Below, piece by piece: positions 34,660 to 43,370 of a stretch of DNA of 64,000 bases. Both the position numbers and the translations under genes were made by a program. Source of the DNA: Peribacillus muralis (GTDB lineage: Bacteria > Bacillota > Bacilli > Bacillales > DSM-1321); assembly GCF_001439925.1 (NCBI RefSeq), contig NZ_LMBV01000009.1:1-64000 (forward strand). The letters run 5' to 3'. The notes below the pieces were generated by a model, which was not told the DNA's origin, did not search any database, and saw only the letters and a list, made by a program, of their open reading frames with translations. Every line of letters starts with the position of its first letter. The stretch's first letter is position 1.

Positions 34660-35211
34660 GTGGTGGCTGTAATAGTTGGTAGCTTTTTAGTCGGTTTGGG
34701 AATCAATGGTTTCCTAGTCCCTCATCACCTAATAGACGGCGGCGTTATTGGAATTGCCCTCATCCTTCATTATTTCTTTGGGTTTCAAACGGGGCTTTCC
34801 ATGTTGATCCTTAGTGTGCCTATATTTTTATATGCCTGGTACTATGAACGTTCCTTTTTCTATAGCAGCGTTCACGGTTTACTTTTGACATCCCTTTTCA
34901 TGGACTGGCTAAACCCACTGAAAGAGGTCTTTTCTTTATCGATACTAACCAGTTCATTGATTGGGGGAGTTATCATAGGAATGGGCATAGGGCTCATGCT
35001 TCGATATGAGACAAGCAGCGGGGGAACGGATATGTTAGCCAAAATCATCTCCAAATCATCGTCATTGGATATCGCTTTAGCGATTATCATTATAGATACA
35101 CTTATCATTTTAGCGTCTGTCTTCACATTAGGTGTGGAAATTTTCTTGTTTTCATGCGTAACGATCGTCATCATTGGACTGACCACCTCGTTCATGAAAG
35201 TGAGGGAGTGA
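34660..35211 (+). CDS. YitT-family membrane protein
   Basis: 183 aa, five to six predicted membrane helices. GSFLVGLGINGFLVPHHLIDGG and the later RYETSSGGTDMLA are typical YitT (DUF161) signatures. It lacks the soluble C-terminal DUF2179 domain of longer relatives. The start is uncertain: GTG 34660 gives a sensible helix, but GGGAGG lies 28 bases upstream, and the eight codons between would need a rare ATT start. Transport substrate unknown. Confidence 0.8.
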   Translation: MVAVIVGSFLVGLGINGFLVPHHLIDGGVIGIALILHYFFGFQTGLSMLILSVPIFLYAWYYERSFFYSSVHGLLLTSLFMDWLNPLKEVFSLSILTSSLIGGVIIGMGIGLMLRYETSSGGTDMLAKIISKSSSLDIALAIIIIDTLIILASVFTLGVEIFLFSCVTIVIIGLTTSFMKVRE

Positions 35212-35222
35212 ATGTACGATAA

Positions 35223-36083
35223 TCAATTTTGTAAAATATGTACTACTTGATCTATTGCTTTTTGCAGCTTTTTGCTATTTTTGCTATACATCTGTTTAGC
35301 TTCTTTTGAATCCGTTCCGAGGGCGAACAACTCTAAGTCAGCTTGGCATTTTTTCAAGGTTGCAAGCATTAAAGGTTTTTCTTGGGATGAAGGGACATTG
35401 AGCTTATCATCAAAAAGGTCGACCGTTAATTGCCCATTGGAATTCGCTTGGGCAAGAAAAACATTTTCGAGGAGTACTCCCAACTTATCCAGTTCGGTAT
35501 GGAGCCAATTCCGATTCAGTCCAATCGTTGAAAGTGGTTCATCGAGTATGAGGCCGTCCATGATGATGGTTTGTGGCTCTTTAACAGCAGCGACTCGGAT
35601 GTTAAGATCTTTAGGTGTCAAAGGCTGATTTTGCTTCTTTAACATGACTGAAAAATCCCCGTTCGCTTCCAATAAGGCAAACTCGACTTCCGAGACATCA
35701 AAGACATCCTTTTTCCGGAGCAAGGCTAACAACTCATCGATTGTGTATTTCTCTTTTTTAAGATTACCTTCCATGACTTTACCATCCTTGATGAAAACGG
35801 ATGCTTTCCCTTCTACAAGATCACGGAACGTTTTGCTTTTCAGTGAAATTGCCCCTGCAAGGAAGGGCGCTAAGGCAAAAACGAGAATGGACAGTACCCC
35901 ATGGATAATATTCCCTTCGACTTTAGTGGCCAATTCGGCCCCAACATTACCAATGGTTATGCCCGTTACATATTCAAAAAAGGAAAGTTGGGATAATTGT
36001 TTTTTTCCTAACACTTTCGTGATCAAGAACAGAACGATTAAAAAGAACAGTGAACGCAGTACAATTTCTACCCAATTGGGCAT
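35223..36083 (-). CDS. DUF421 membrane protein with DUF1657-like tail
   Basis: 286 aa. Three N-terminal membrane helices with FFEYVTGITIGN, then the soluble YetF/DUF421 domain (DLVEGKASVFIKDGK, YTIDELLALLR). Residues about 238-286 (MLATLKKCQADLELFALGTD and onward) resemble the two stand-alone DUF1657 proteins encoded next door, so this is a fusion. This fused form is known from spoVA2mob-type spore operons. GGAGGTG precedes ATG 36083. Confidence 0.85.
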   Translation of the reverse strand: MPNWVEIVLRSLFFLIVLFLITKVLGKKQLSQLSFFEYVTGITIGNVGAELATKVEGNIIHGVLSILVFALAPFLAGAISLKSKTFRDLVEGKASVFIKDGKVMEGNLKKEKYTIDELLALLRKKDVFDVSEVEFALLEANGDFSVMLKKQNQPLTPKDLNIRVAAVKEPQTIIMDGLILDEPLSTIGLNRNWLHTELDKLGVLLENVFLAQANSNGQLTVDLFDDKLNVPSSQEKPLMLATLKKCQADLELFALGTDSKEAKQMYSKNSKKLQKAIDQVVHILQN

Positions 36084-36104
36084 GATTTAACACCTCCTGC
36101 TTGC

Positions 36105-36311
36105 TTAAAAGCCTTCATATTGTGGTTCTTGCTGCTCCAGTTCTCCCACTCTCTGCTGTACCTCCTGCATAACTTCGTTCACCACCAGCATCGTTTCATG
36201 CAAGATGCGCTTCGATTCATCATCTTGGGTCCGTAGTGCTAAGCTGGATAAACCGGCTTCAATACCCTTTAGGCTAGAAACGCATTGTTTCACGTCAGAA
36301 GCTATCGTCAT
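36105..36311 (-). CDS. DUF1657 protein, copy 1
   Basis: 68 aa, all helical, with the family ending EPQYEGF. Related to the copy at 37508 and to the tail of the DUF421 protein. DUF1657 genes accompany spoVA2mob and other extra spoVA operons; role in the spore inner membrane is suspected but not shown. AAGGAGGA precedes ATG 36311. Confidence 0.88.
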   Translation of the reverse strand: MTIASDVKQCVSSLKGIEAGLSSLALRTQDDESKRILHETMLVVNEVMQEVQQRVGELEQQEPQYEGF

Positions 36312-36342
36312 GCTGCATCCTCCTTTTAACTCAGAAATTCAA

Positions 36343-37356
36343 TTAAGGCTCATCGTCATATTCAATTGATACAGCATGTGCAATTGCCGGTATACTTTCA
36401 CCTTGCTGAAAGGACAGTGGGGATAACAAGGCTCCGGTGGCAACGACAAGCATCTTTTTGAATTCACCTTTTTTCATCCGATTCAATAAATGGCCGTAAA
36501 CAACGACTGCCGAACATCCAGGTCCGCTTGCCCCTGAGAGGACAGGCTGCCCGTCCCGATATATCATCGTACCACAGTCCATATACTGAACTTTCTTGAT
36601 TTTGATGCCATGGCCTTCCAATAGCTCCAATGAAACATCATGCCCTATCTTCCCTAAATCCCCAGTCACGATTACATCATAATATGATGCGTCCAGGTTC
36701 CGTTCCCTTAGGTGGGCTTCAATCGTATCCACGGCTGCAGGGGCCATGGCGCCTCCCATATTGAATGGGTCGCTTAACCCCATGTCGATGACCCGTCCGA
36801 TCGTAGCTGAAGTGACCCTTGGGCCAGTACCAGCCTTGCTTAATAAAGCCACGCCTGCACCAGTAACGGTCCATTGGGCGGTAGGTGGCTTTTGCCCACC
36901 GTACTCAGTAGGGTAACGGAATTGCTTTTCAACGGCGGCATTGTGGCTCGATGCCCCTGTCAATAAGTAATCCGCTCCGTTCGTATTGACCAGGTAAGCG
37001 CCGAGAGCAAGACCCTCCATGGATGTGGAACAGGCCCCAAATAAGCCGAGATAAGGTGTGCCTAGATTGCGACAGGCGAAGCTCGTAGGCGTCATTTGGT
37101 TGATAAGATCACCTCCAAGAAAAAACTGAATCTGTTCTTTTTGGAGACCGGCTTTTTCAATCGCTTTTGTACACGCCTCTTCCAATAAAACTTTATGAGC
37201 TTTTTCATAGGTATCTTGATTTATCCACAAGTCCGAATGGAGTAGGTCGAAGTCATCGGCAAGCAATCCGTTCGCCTCGAATGGCCCGCCGACGGTTCCG
37301 GTGGAGACGATGACGGGCTTATGATCAAACACCCAAGTGCGGTACCCTGTATGCAT
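36343..37356 (-). CDS. spoVAD: Stage V sporulation protein AD
   Basis: 337 aa, thiolase-like fold; the family binds dipicolinic acid during its uptake into the forespore and release in germination. GYRTWVFDHKPVIVSTGTVG opening, GACSTSMEGLALG and GASGPGCSAVV blocks are typical. The partners SpoVAC and SpoVAEb, which form the membrane channel, are missing here. Flanked by DUF1657 genes, so this is an accessory rather than the main spoVA locus. Confidence 0.92.
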   Translation of the reverse strand: MHTGYRTWVFDHKPVIVSTGTVGGPFEANGLLADDFDLLHSDLWINQDTYEKAHKVLLEEACTKAIEKAGLQKEQIQFFLGGDLINQMTPTSFACRNLGTPYLGLFGACSTSMEGLALGAYLVNTNGADYLLTGASSHNAAVEKQFRYPTEYGGQKPPTAQWTVTGAGVALLSKAGTGPRVTSATIGRVIDMGLSDPFNMGGAMAPAAVDTIEAHLRERNLDASYYDVIVTGDLGKIGHDVSLELLEGHGIKIKKVQYMDCGTMIYRDGQPVLSGASGPGCSAVVVYGHLLNRMKKGEFKKMLVVATGALLSPLSFQQGESIPAIAHAVSIEYDDEP

Positions 37357-37470
37357 GAAAACACCTCGTTTTATGAGTATTTTTTTACCGGATTAATTGA
37401 AACATCCCTAAAACGAACTTTGCCGGTGATAGGCGGACATTATAAAAGGATGGATGGAAACAAGGTATAA

Positions 37471-37497
37471 AAAAAGGTTGGTCGCAAAAACCAACGT
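37471..37497 (-). terminator. Terminator after DUF1657 copy 2
   Basis: On the minus strand, stem GTTGGT / ACCAAC with a 7-base loop runs into CTTTTTTT. It separates DUF1657 copy 2 from spoVAD, so they may be separate transcripts. Confidence 0.8.
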
Positions 37498-37507
37498 CTT
37501 TTCTGGT

Positions 37508-37714
37508 TCAATATTGTTTATATTGTGGTTCCTCGTTCTGAATCTCATTAATTCGAGTAGTGATGCTATCCACAATCGTTTGGGTTTGTAGTGCTGCTTG
37601 CTGGTAAAGCTGTTTTGCTTCCTCATTATCAGTGGAAAGGGCAAAGGTTTCAAGGCTCGCTTGCGCACTTTTAAGTCCGGCTAATGTATTTTTTACATCT
37701 TTGATTACAGTCAT
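37508..37714 (-). CDS. DUF1657 protein, copy 2
   Basis: 68 aa, starting MTVIKDVKNTLAGLKSAQAS and ending EPQYKQY. Paralogous to copy 1 with about 40% identity by eye. AAGGGGGA precedes ATG 37714. First gene of the spoVAD cluster. No clear SigG promoter could be read upstream. Confidence 0.88.
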   Translation of the reverse strand: MTVIKDVKNTLAGLKSAQASLETFALSTDNEEAKQLYQQAALQTQTIVDSITTRINEIQNEEPQYKQY

Positions 37715-37827
37715 TCATAAATCCCCCTTGTATTGCATCGCATGTTTAGCGTAAGGAAAAAACGGGTTTATATACCTTCCAGATTTTCTCTAATTATTAT
37801 TAAAAAGACTAAGTCGATGCGCTACTT

Positions 37828-37853
37828 CCATTAATCAAACGTTTGATTAATGG
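37828..37853. promoter_or_regulatory. 26-bp perfect palindrome, left copy
   Basis: The central 20 bases are TTAATCAAACGTTTGATTAA, extended by CCA/TGG on each side. It lies between the divergent DUF1657 and amtB-upstream genes and 39 bases before a strong SigA promoter. No T-run follows. It looks like an operator for a dimeric repressor. Confidence 0.7.
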
Positions 37854-37891
37854 ATAGAACAATGGGATGGCAGAGGAATTCAACTTAAATA

Positions 37892-37920
37892 TTGACTCAA
37901 TTCAGAATTATGCATATAAT
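37892..37920 (+). promoter_or_regulatory. SigA promoter of the amtB operon
   Basis: TTGACT (37892-37897), 17-base spacer, TATAAT (37915-37920). One of the strongest promoter matches in the window; it drives the 137-aa gene and amtB. Confidence 0.85.
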
Positions 37921-37961
37921 TATTAGAAAACATGACGTAGTTACGTGAGGTGATGTAACAT

Positions 37962-38375
37962 ATGGAGATTGTCGATGATGTATATAATAGGGTGGTCGAC
38001 GAGATGTCAATTGAAGATGCGATAAAAGGCTTGCTATTCATTAAAAGCAAACAGGAGTCGGAAATTGAATCGATTAAATACAAAATTCATAAATACGAAA
38101 AAAAGCGAAGTGCTGAAGAAGCTTGGTATCAATCCCTTTCTCCGTTGAAACGTTTTTTCACAGGGCATGCCCCAAGCCACCACAAGGCAGTGGAGCATTT
38201 GGTGAATGTTAAAGATAGATATATAAAAATCGAGACGATAAAGCGAAAAATCGCTAGTTTAGATGAGATCATCAGCATATTGGAAGCGGATCCGGAAAAA
38301 CGGGAACTCCATTTGCCATCCGGTATCATTAAAGAGATGATCGCCAGTCAGAAAGATGAGGGTCCACCAAGATGA
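37962..38375 (+). CDS. Uncharacterised coiled-coil protein upstream of amtB
   Basis: 137 aa, charged and almost wholly helical, with a coiled-coil section over residues 25-50 and 85-110 and no membrane segment. GAGGTGATG at 37946-37954 precedes ATG 37962. Its end overlaps the amtB start, so it is co-translated with the transporter. I do not recognise the family; by position it could modulate AmtB, in place of the missing GlnK. Confidence 0.7.
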   Translation: MEIVDDVYNRVVDEMSIEDAIKGLLFIKSKQESEIESIKYKIHKYEKKRSAEEAWYQSLSPLKRFFTGHAPSHHKAVEHLVNVKDRYIKIETIKRKIASLDEIISILEADPEKRELHLPSGIIKEMIASQKDEGPPR

Positions 38376-39637
38376 CATTAGAAACGTTAAACGCGGGCTT
38401 GGATACGATTTGGGTCGTTTTGACAGCGGCGATGATCTTACTGATGGAGGGGGGCTTTGCCTTATTGGAGGCTGGCTTCGTCCGTACGAAGAATAATGTG
38501 AATATCATCATGAAGGTTTTTGCTGATATTACGATCGGGACACTATGTTATTTCGCCATTGGTTTTGGACTGATGTATGGAGCCGATGTATTTGGAATTG
38601 TCGGAGGAAGTGGATTTCTGCTCAAAGGTGATTTATCGCATATCGACCTTACCATTTCCATCGATGCCTATTGGTTATTTCAGGGGGCATTCGTGATTGC
38701 TGTAATCTCCATCGTTTCAGGAGCGGTTGCCGAAAGAATTAATTTTCGGGCATACCTCATTTTTGTCGTCATGATGACGGCCTTCATCTATCCGGTAGCA
38801 GGACATTGGATTTGGGGTGGTGGCTGGTTAAGCGAATTAGGCATGCAGGACTTTGCAGGGTCTGCTGTCATTCATGCTCTAGGTGGTTTTTCTGCACTTG
38901 CGGCTGCGATTGTTATTGGGCCGAGAGCAGGTAAATTCACCACAGTGGGAACTAGCTCCATTTCGCTGCCAAGCAATCTCCCTTTGGCATCTGTAGGAGC
39001 CTTTCTATTATGGTTTGGATGGTTTGGATTTAATGCAGGAAGCACTTTGCAGGCTACAGATGGACGCATTGGCCATATCGCCATCGTCACGATGCTTTCT
39101 GCTGCATCTGGAGGGGCGATGACACTGCTTTATACATTATTCAGATATGGACGATCGGATGCACCTTCCGTCATCAACGGCTCCCTTGCAGGCCTTGTCG
39201 GAATTACGGCAGGCTGTGCATTCGTTAGTGATCTTGCTGCGATATTGATCGGAGCCATTTCCGGAATGCTAATGCTAGGGGCAACGAATTGGCTGGAGGC
39301 CCGGAAGATCGACGACCCGGTGGGCGCCTTTCCTGTTCATGCGGCCTCAGGCATGTGGGGTACGATAGCATTAGGCCTTTTCTCCACCGAAGGCGGATTG
39401 CTTACTGGAGGAGGTTGGCATTTGCTTGGGGTACAATCGTTAGGGTTAGCGGTGCTGTGCATATGGGGCTTCTTATTGACATGGATCGTTTTTAAAATTA
39501 TAAACATTTGGGTGCCTATAAGGTCGACGGATGAAGAGGAAGAACATGGATTAGATATCAGCTATCACGGAATCATGGCCACACACAATTCACCGGAGTT
39601 CATAAAAGTGGAGGAATACATCAATCAGGAAAAGTAA
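38372..39637 (+). CDS. amtB: Ammonium transporter AmtB
   Basis: 421 aa, eleven predicted helices. MEGGFALLEAGFVRTKN, GAVAERINFRAYL, the pore histidines in AVIHALGG and FPVHAASGMWGT, and LLWFGWFGFNAGS are classical Amt motifs. The starting ATG overlaps the previous gene. No glnK/nrgB follows, unlike B. subtilis nrgAB, and no TnrA/GlnR box was found upstream. Confidence 0.94.
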   Translation: MTLETLNAGLDTIWVVLTAAMILLMEGGFALLEAGFVRTKNNVNIIMKVFADITIGTLCYFAIGFGLMYGADVFGIVGGSGFLLKGDLSHIDLTISIDAYWLFQGAFVIAVISIVSGAVAERINFRAYLIFVVMMTAFIYPVAGHWIWGGGWLSELGMQDFAGSAVIHALGGFSALAAAIVIGPRAGKFTTVGTSSISLPSNLPLASVGAFLLWFGWFGFNAGSTLQATDGRIGHIAIVTMLSAASGGAMTLLYTLFRYGRSDAPSVINGSLAGLVGITAGCAFVSDLAAILIGAISGMLMLGATNWLEARKIDDPVGAFPVHAASGMWGTIALGLFSTEGGLLTGGGWHLLGVQSLGLAVLCIWGFLLTWIVFKIINIWVPIRSTDEEEEHGLDISYHGIMATHNSPEFIKVEEYINQEK

Positions 39638-39684
39638 GTCTCTTTACTTACTAGTGGAAGAAAAAAATATGAGGTGAAGAATTT

Positions 39685-39921
39685 ATGAGCACATGCAACC
39701 TTAATCATACACAGCAAGATGTCAGGCTGAAACTCGAAGGGCAACAGCAGTTTTTACCAACAGCATTGAGCCAAACATTAAATCTATTCCTTGAAAATGA
39801 CCATCCACAGGAAACCTTAAATAAACTTTTTCATCTATTAAAGAAATATGACTTATCCTCCAAGGAGGAACAAGAATCAAGAAACCAAAAATTGAACAAG
39901 ATCACGCTGGAACGGGAGTGA
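39685..39921 (+). CDS. Small hypothetical protein after amtB
   Basis: 78 aa, charged, mostly helical, no signal or membrane helix. GAGGTGA at 39671-39677 precedes ATG 39685. Family not recognised. Its stop codon lies within the following terminator hairpin. Confidence 0.65.
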   Translation: MSTCNLNHTQQDVRLKLEGQQQFLPTALSQTLNLFLENDHPQETLNKLFHLLKKYDLSSKEEQESRNQKLNKITLERE

Positions 39922-39938
39922 AGCCCGTTCTTTTTTTA
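39910..39938 (+). terminator. Terminator of the amtB operon
   Basis: Stem GAACGGG / CCCGTTC, loop AGTGAAG, run of seven T. Confidence 0.88.
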
Positions 39939-39961
39939 TGTATGAGCAGTGACCCCTTCAT

Positions 39962-39981
39962 TTAATCAATCGATTGATTAA
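39962..39981. promoter_or_regulatory. 20-bp perfect palindrome, right copy
   Basis: TTAATCAATCGATTGATTAA, identical to the left copy at 37831-37850 except for the central two bases on each side (TCGA for ACGT). It sits between two terminators with no gene start nearby. Confidence 0.7.
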
Positions 39982-40072
39982 GTTTGCTTAGTAGAACGAA
40001 AATTCGCGAGTAAAACGGCCAGACTCCCGAGTAAACGCCTAAAAATCACGATTAACCGTTTAATATAGATAA

Positions 40073-40103
40073 AAAAAGGAGCCCATAATGAGCTCCTTTT
40101 TTC
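40073..40103. terminator. Terminator after the Q/N-rich gene (minus strand)
   Basis: Stem AAAAAAGGAGC / GCTCCTTTTTT with a short loop. A and T tracts on both sides make it usable in either direction; it serves the minus-strand gene ending at 40109. Confidence 0.85.
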
Positions 40104-40108
40104 ATGAT

Positions 40109-40558
40109 TTAAAAGCCTTCATCTGTTGCGTTGAAGGGGATGTTGAGGTTTCTTTCGACGGCGCGCAGGCGTTGATTCAGCCTGTTCAATCTATTCGTAT
40201 GGCGTTGATCGGTTTGGCTTAGCCTGGATATTTCTTGGTTAACGCGGTTCACTTCTCGGTTTACGCGTGTAATTTCTTGGTTTAGGCGAGTCAGTTCCCG
40301 CGTTTGTCGCTCATTTTGCCGCTCGAGTTCCCTTACTCTTCTTTCAAGTTGCTGAGATTGTGGCTGTCTGTCGGAATCGAATGCATCTGTTACTGGATTG
40401 AATGGGTTTTCTTGATTCTGAAAAGAGCTCCAATCTGGTTGAGGAACATAATCATAATCATATCGTTCTGGCTGTTGATAATAGGGGGTAAAGTTTTGCT
40501 GATAGTACTGATGGTTTCCATTTTGTTGTGGAAAAGGATAAAATCCGTATGAATTCAT
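40109..40558 (-). CDS. Q/N/Y-rich protein with heptad coiled coil
   Basis: 149 aa. Residues 1-60 are rich in Gln, Asn, Tyr and Pro; residues about 68-130 form a regular seven-residue repeat (RLNQEIT, RVNREVN, RVNQEIS, RLSQTDQ). The C-terminus is NIPFNATDEGF. The look is that of a Bacillus spore coat or crust protein, but the family is not recognised. ATG 40558 sits at good distance from AAGGAGA; TTG 40564 is also in frame. Confidence 0.75.
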   Translation of the reverse strand: MNSYGFYPFPQQNGNHQYYQQNFTPYYQQPERYDYDYVPQPDWSSFQNQENPFNPVTDAFDSDRQPQSQQLERRVRELERQNERQTRELTRLNQEITRVNREVNRVNQEISRLSQTDQRHTNRLNRLNQRLRAVERNLNIPFNATDEGF

Positions 40559-40595
40559 CGTCAACTCTCCTTTTTGACTAAGGATGGATACGTTA

Positions 40596-40604
40596 TAACT
40601 TATG
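40596..40604 (-). promoter_or_regulatory. Possible SigK-type -10 element
   Basis: On the minus strand CATAAGTTA fits the SigK -10 consensus CATAnnnTA, with an AC 14 bases upstream as a weak -35. It lies about 38 bases before the start of the Q/N-rich gene. Confidence 0.35.
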
Positions 40605-40805
40605 TAATTTCCTGAGAAGTGATTAGGCGATAGCCCATATGAGCTAATAACGAGGTATGTACTTATAAGAAAAATTTCAATAAATTTGCAGAAAGCCCTC
40701 TATTCCTATATCGTTTAAGGTAGGAGAAAATCTTCGCATATTGAAACCAATCATAAGGATCATCCGTATATATAAAAAAGCGTGTAAGTCAGGAGTGTAA
40801 TGATC

Positions 40806-41462
40806 ATGAATCGATTTTTCACTGATTTTATTTCTATATTGGTTGCATTTCCATTCGTTTTGCCGGTGTTGCTGATCAGCTATTTTACCTTGAATATGCC
40901 GCTTGTTGCCTCCGTTGCCCTTTCCATAGCAGGAGGAGCACTTGCGTACTGTTTGAGTTTGGCTTACTTTTCCTCTCGTTTCCTTAAAAATCATGGATTG
41001 ACGAGAAAAGAATATCATTATATAAAGAGAAACATAAATGAAGCAAAACCGAAAATTCGGAGGGTGCAAAAGGCGTTAATTTCGGTCAGGCATATTTCTT
41101 CTTTTAAGCAAAGGAAGGATATGATTAAAATGATCAGGAAAATATATAGTCTTACAAAAAAAGAACCGAAGCGGTTTTATCAGGCTGAACAATTTTATTA
41201 TTCCCATCTCGATTCTGCCACAGAGCTTGCCGAGAAATATGTTTTTTTATCCCGGCAGCCAAGAAAGACAAGGGAACTCGAGCTATCCCTAGCGGAAACC
41301 CGAAAAACATTGAAGGACCTCACTAAAACGATAGAACAGGACTTATATAATGTGATTGCCGATGATATCGATAACCTTAACTTCGAATTGGATGTAGCAA
41401 AGCATACAATTAAAACGAGAAAAGAATCACAAGTAATCGATGAAAGCAGGAGGTTAAAATGA
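40806..41462 (+). CDS. xpaC: XpaC-like protein
   Basis: 218 aa. Two membrane helices near the N-terminus (about 5-25 and 35-58) then a helical cytosolic part; matches XpaC, annotated for hydrolysis of 5-bromo-4-chloroindolyl phosphate. It is paired with telA exactly as xpaC-yaaN in B. subtilis. ATG 40806 is ten bases from GGAG; ATG 40800 is in frame but too close. Physiological role not known. Confidence 0.82.
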   Translation: MNRFFTDFISILVAFPFVLPVLLISYFTLNMPLVASVALSIAGGALAYCLSLAYFSSRFLKNHGLTRKEYHYIKRNINEAKPKIRRVQKALISVRHISSFKQRKDMIKMIRKIYSLTKKEPKRFYQAEQFYYSHLDSATELAEKYVFLSRQPRKTRELELSLAETRKTLKDLTKTIEQDLYNVIADDIDNLNFELDVAKHTIKTRKESQVIDESRRLK

Positions 41463-42637
41463 ATAATAACGATCCAAACCTGTTGAATAAAACGGATAAT
41501 GCCAATTTACTCGATGATCTTCTAGCCAATCCATTCAATGAGGTGCAGAAGCTGGAGAAGGCATCATCATCCTCCCAGGAGGCGAGGCCGGTTAGATTGA
41601 TTGATGTCATCCCTGAGGAGAACAGGGCAAAGGCGTATCAGCTTGCCGAACAAATCGACCCGACGAATCATCAGGCAATGATATCTTATGGTACGCCCGC
41701 CCAATCGAAGCTCCTGACCTTTTCCAATTCGATGCTTGAGCATGTACAGAAAAAGGATGTCGGTGAAGTGGGGGGCATCATCAGTGACCTAATGAAGAAG
41801 TTAAATGAATTGAGCCCAGATGAGCTTAAGCAGGATAAACCCTCATTTTTTGCGCGTATGTTTGGGAAGCTTTCCGGATCCGTTCAGGAAGTGCTTTCCA
41901 AATACCAAAAAACTGGCGCCCAAATTGACCGGATCAGTGTTAAACTTGATCGGAGCAAAAATATCCTGCTTTCCGATATTGTGATCCTGGAAAAACTTTA
42001 TGAAACGAACAAGGAATATTTCCAGGCATTGAATGTTTACATTGCAGCCGGGGAAATAAAACTGGAAGAACTTCATGGGAAAACGATTCCGGAATTGAAG
42101 AAATCCGCTGAACAGAGCAATGACCAAATGAAGTTCCAAGAGGTCAATGATATGCGCCAATTCGCTGAGCGCTTGGATAAAAGGCTGCATGATTTGAAAT
42201 TAAGTCGTGAAATTACGATCCAAAGTGCACCGCAGATCAGGCTGATCCAAAACACGAATCAGGCGCTAGTCGAGAAAATACAGTCTTCGATCATGACGGC
42301 CATTCCGCTTTGGAAGAATCAGGTGGCGATTGCCTTGACCCTGATTAGGCAGCGCCATGCTGTAGAAGCGCAAAAGCAAGTTTCCAAGACTACCAATGAC
42401 TTGCTCTTGAAGAACTCTGAAATGCTGAAAGTGAATACGATTGAAACGGCAAAAGAGAATGAGCGGGGACTTGTCGATATCGAAACATTGAAAAATACTC
42501 AAGCTAACTTGATTTCGACTCTCGAGGAAACGATGAGGATTCAAGAAGAGGGCAGGCATAAACGCCGACAAGCGGAGCAGGAATTGGCTTCAATGGAAAA
42601 TGAATTGAAGCAGAAACTATTAGAGATAAAGGGATAA
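41459..42637 (+). CDS. TelA-family protein YaaN
   Basis: 392 aa, soluble and helical. Matches the toxic-anion-resistance (TelA/KlaA) family, B. subtilis YaaN. The family is linked to tellurite and antimicrobial tolerance. ATGA overlap with xpaC shows they form a unit. A start-to-end coiled-coil character is seen after residue 310. Confidence 0.9.
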   Translation: MNNNDPNLLNKTDNANLLDDLLANPFNEVQKLEKASSSSQEARPVRLIDVIPEENRAKAYQLAEQIDPTNHQAMISYGTPAQSKLLTFSNSMLEHVQKKDVGEVGGIISDLMKKLNELSPDELKQDKPSFFARMFGKLSGSVQEVLSKYQKTGAQIDRISVKLDRSKNILLSDIVILEKLYETNKEYFQALNVYIAAGEIKLEELHGKTIPELKKSAEQSNDQMKFQEVNDMRQFAERLDKRLHDLKLSREITIQSAPQIRLIQNTNQALVEKIQSSIMTAIPLWKNQVAIALTLIRQRHAVEAQKQVSKTTNDLLLKNSEMLKVNTIETAKENERGLVDIETLKNTQANLISTLEETMRIQEEGRHKRRQAEQELASMENELKQKLLEIKG

Positions 42638-42648
42638 GGGGGAGAAGC

Positions 42649-43218
42649 ATGGAAACTATCGAAGCTATAAAAACGAGAAGAAGCATTGGGATCGTCAAGC
42701 AAGATCCTGTACCTAAGGAAATGATCGAGCAAATCATCGAGGCGGGTACATATGCACCAAACCATCATCGCACGGAGCCGTGGCGTTTCTTTGTATTGAC
42801 AGGCGAAGGCAGAAATAAACTTGGCGAGGTGTTCGAGGAAATCACAAGGATTGAAAATGCAGATGATACGCCGGAAGATTTAATCAGCAAGCTCGAAAGG
42901 CAAAAGAAGAATCCTCTTAGGGCACCGGTCATCATCGCTGTGGGCATAGAGCCTAGTGATAAGAATAATGTCCTTGCAGCCGAAGAATATGCCGCAGTGA
43001 ACAGTGCCATCCAAAATATGCTGCTTGCTGCACATTGTTTAGGCCTGGGCGCAGTATGGAGAACGGGGAAAATAACTTATCATGAGAAGGTGCGTGACTT
43101 CTTTCGATTATCCTCAAAAGGAGAAGTTCTGGCTTTCATTTATTTGGGCTATCCTGACATGGAGCCGAAGCCTGCCAAGAAAACATCGATTGATCAATTG
43201 ACCACTTGGATCGGATGA
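42649..43218 (+). CDS. Nitroreductase-family flavoprotein
   Basis: 189 aa. FMN-binding TRRSI at residues 9-13, PNHHRTEPWRF (37-47) and GLGAVWRTGKI are typical of the small YdjA-like nitroreductases. Twelve bases after telA with a GGGGGAG ribosome binding site, so likely the third gene of that operon. Substrate unknown. Confidence 0.9.
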   Translation: METIEAIKTRRSIGIVKQDPVPKEMIEQIIEAGTYAPNHHRTEPWRFFVLTGEGRNKLGEVFEEITRIENADDTPEDLISKLERQKKNPLRAPVIIAVGIEPSDKNNVLAAEEYAAVNSAIQNMLLAAHCLGLGAVWRTGKITYHEKVRDFFRLSSKGEVLAFIYLGYPDMEPKPAKKTSIDQLTTWIG

Positions 43219-43226
43219 AATGTGTG

Positions 43227-43263
43227 GCTGCAGCAGGGCAACATACTGCTGCAGCTTTTTTTT
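43227..43263 (+). terminator. Terminator after the nitroreductase gene
   Basis: Perfect 10-bp stem GCTGCAGCAG / CTGCTGCAGC followed by eight T. Confidence 0.9.
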
Positions 43264-43370
43264 ATGAAGGGATTTGGCAGTGACAGGTTCCCTTTCAAGT
43301 GACGATTGCGGAATTAGGTTGTACAATACATAGGAAGAATAAATTTTGATGAATTAGGATGTGTCTATAG

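Noticed and set aside
34624-34665. Frameshift at the start of the YitT gene
   Set aside because: The ATG at 34624 overlaps the ribosome binding site itself and its frame meets a stop quickly; a GTG start or rare start explains the data without an error.
37860-37961. TnrA/GlnR box in front of the amtB operon
   Set aside because: No TGTNA-N7-TNACA match could be found near the promoter.
40677-41069. 130-aa minus-strand frame opposite xpaC
   Set aside because: Antisense shadow of a well-supported gene; no family features.
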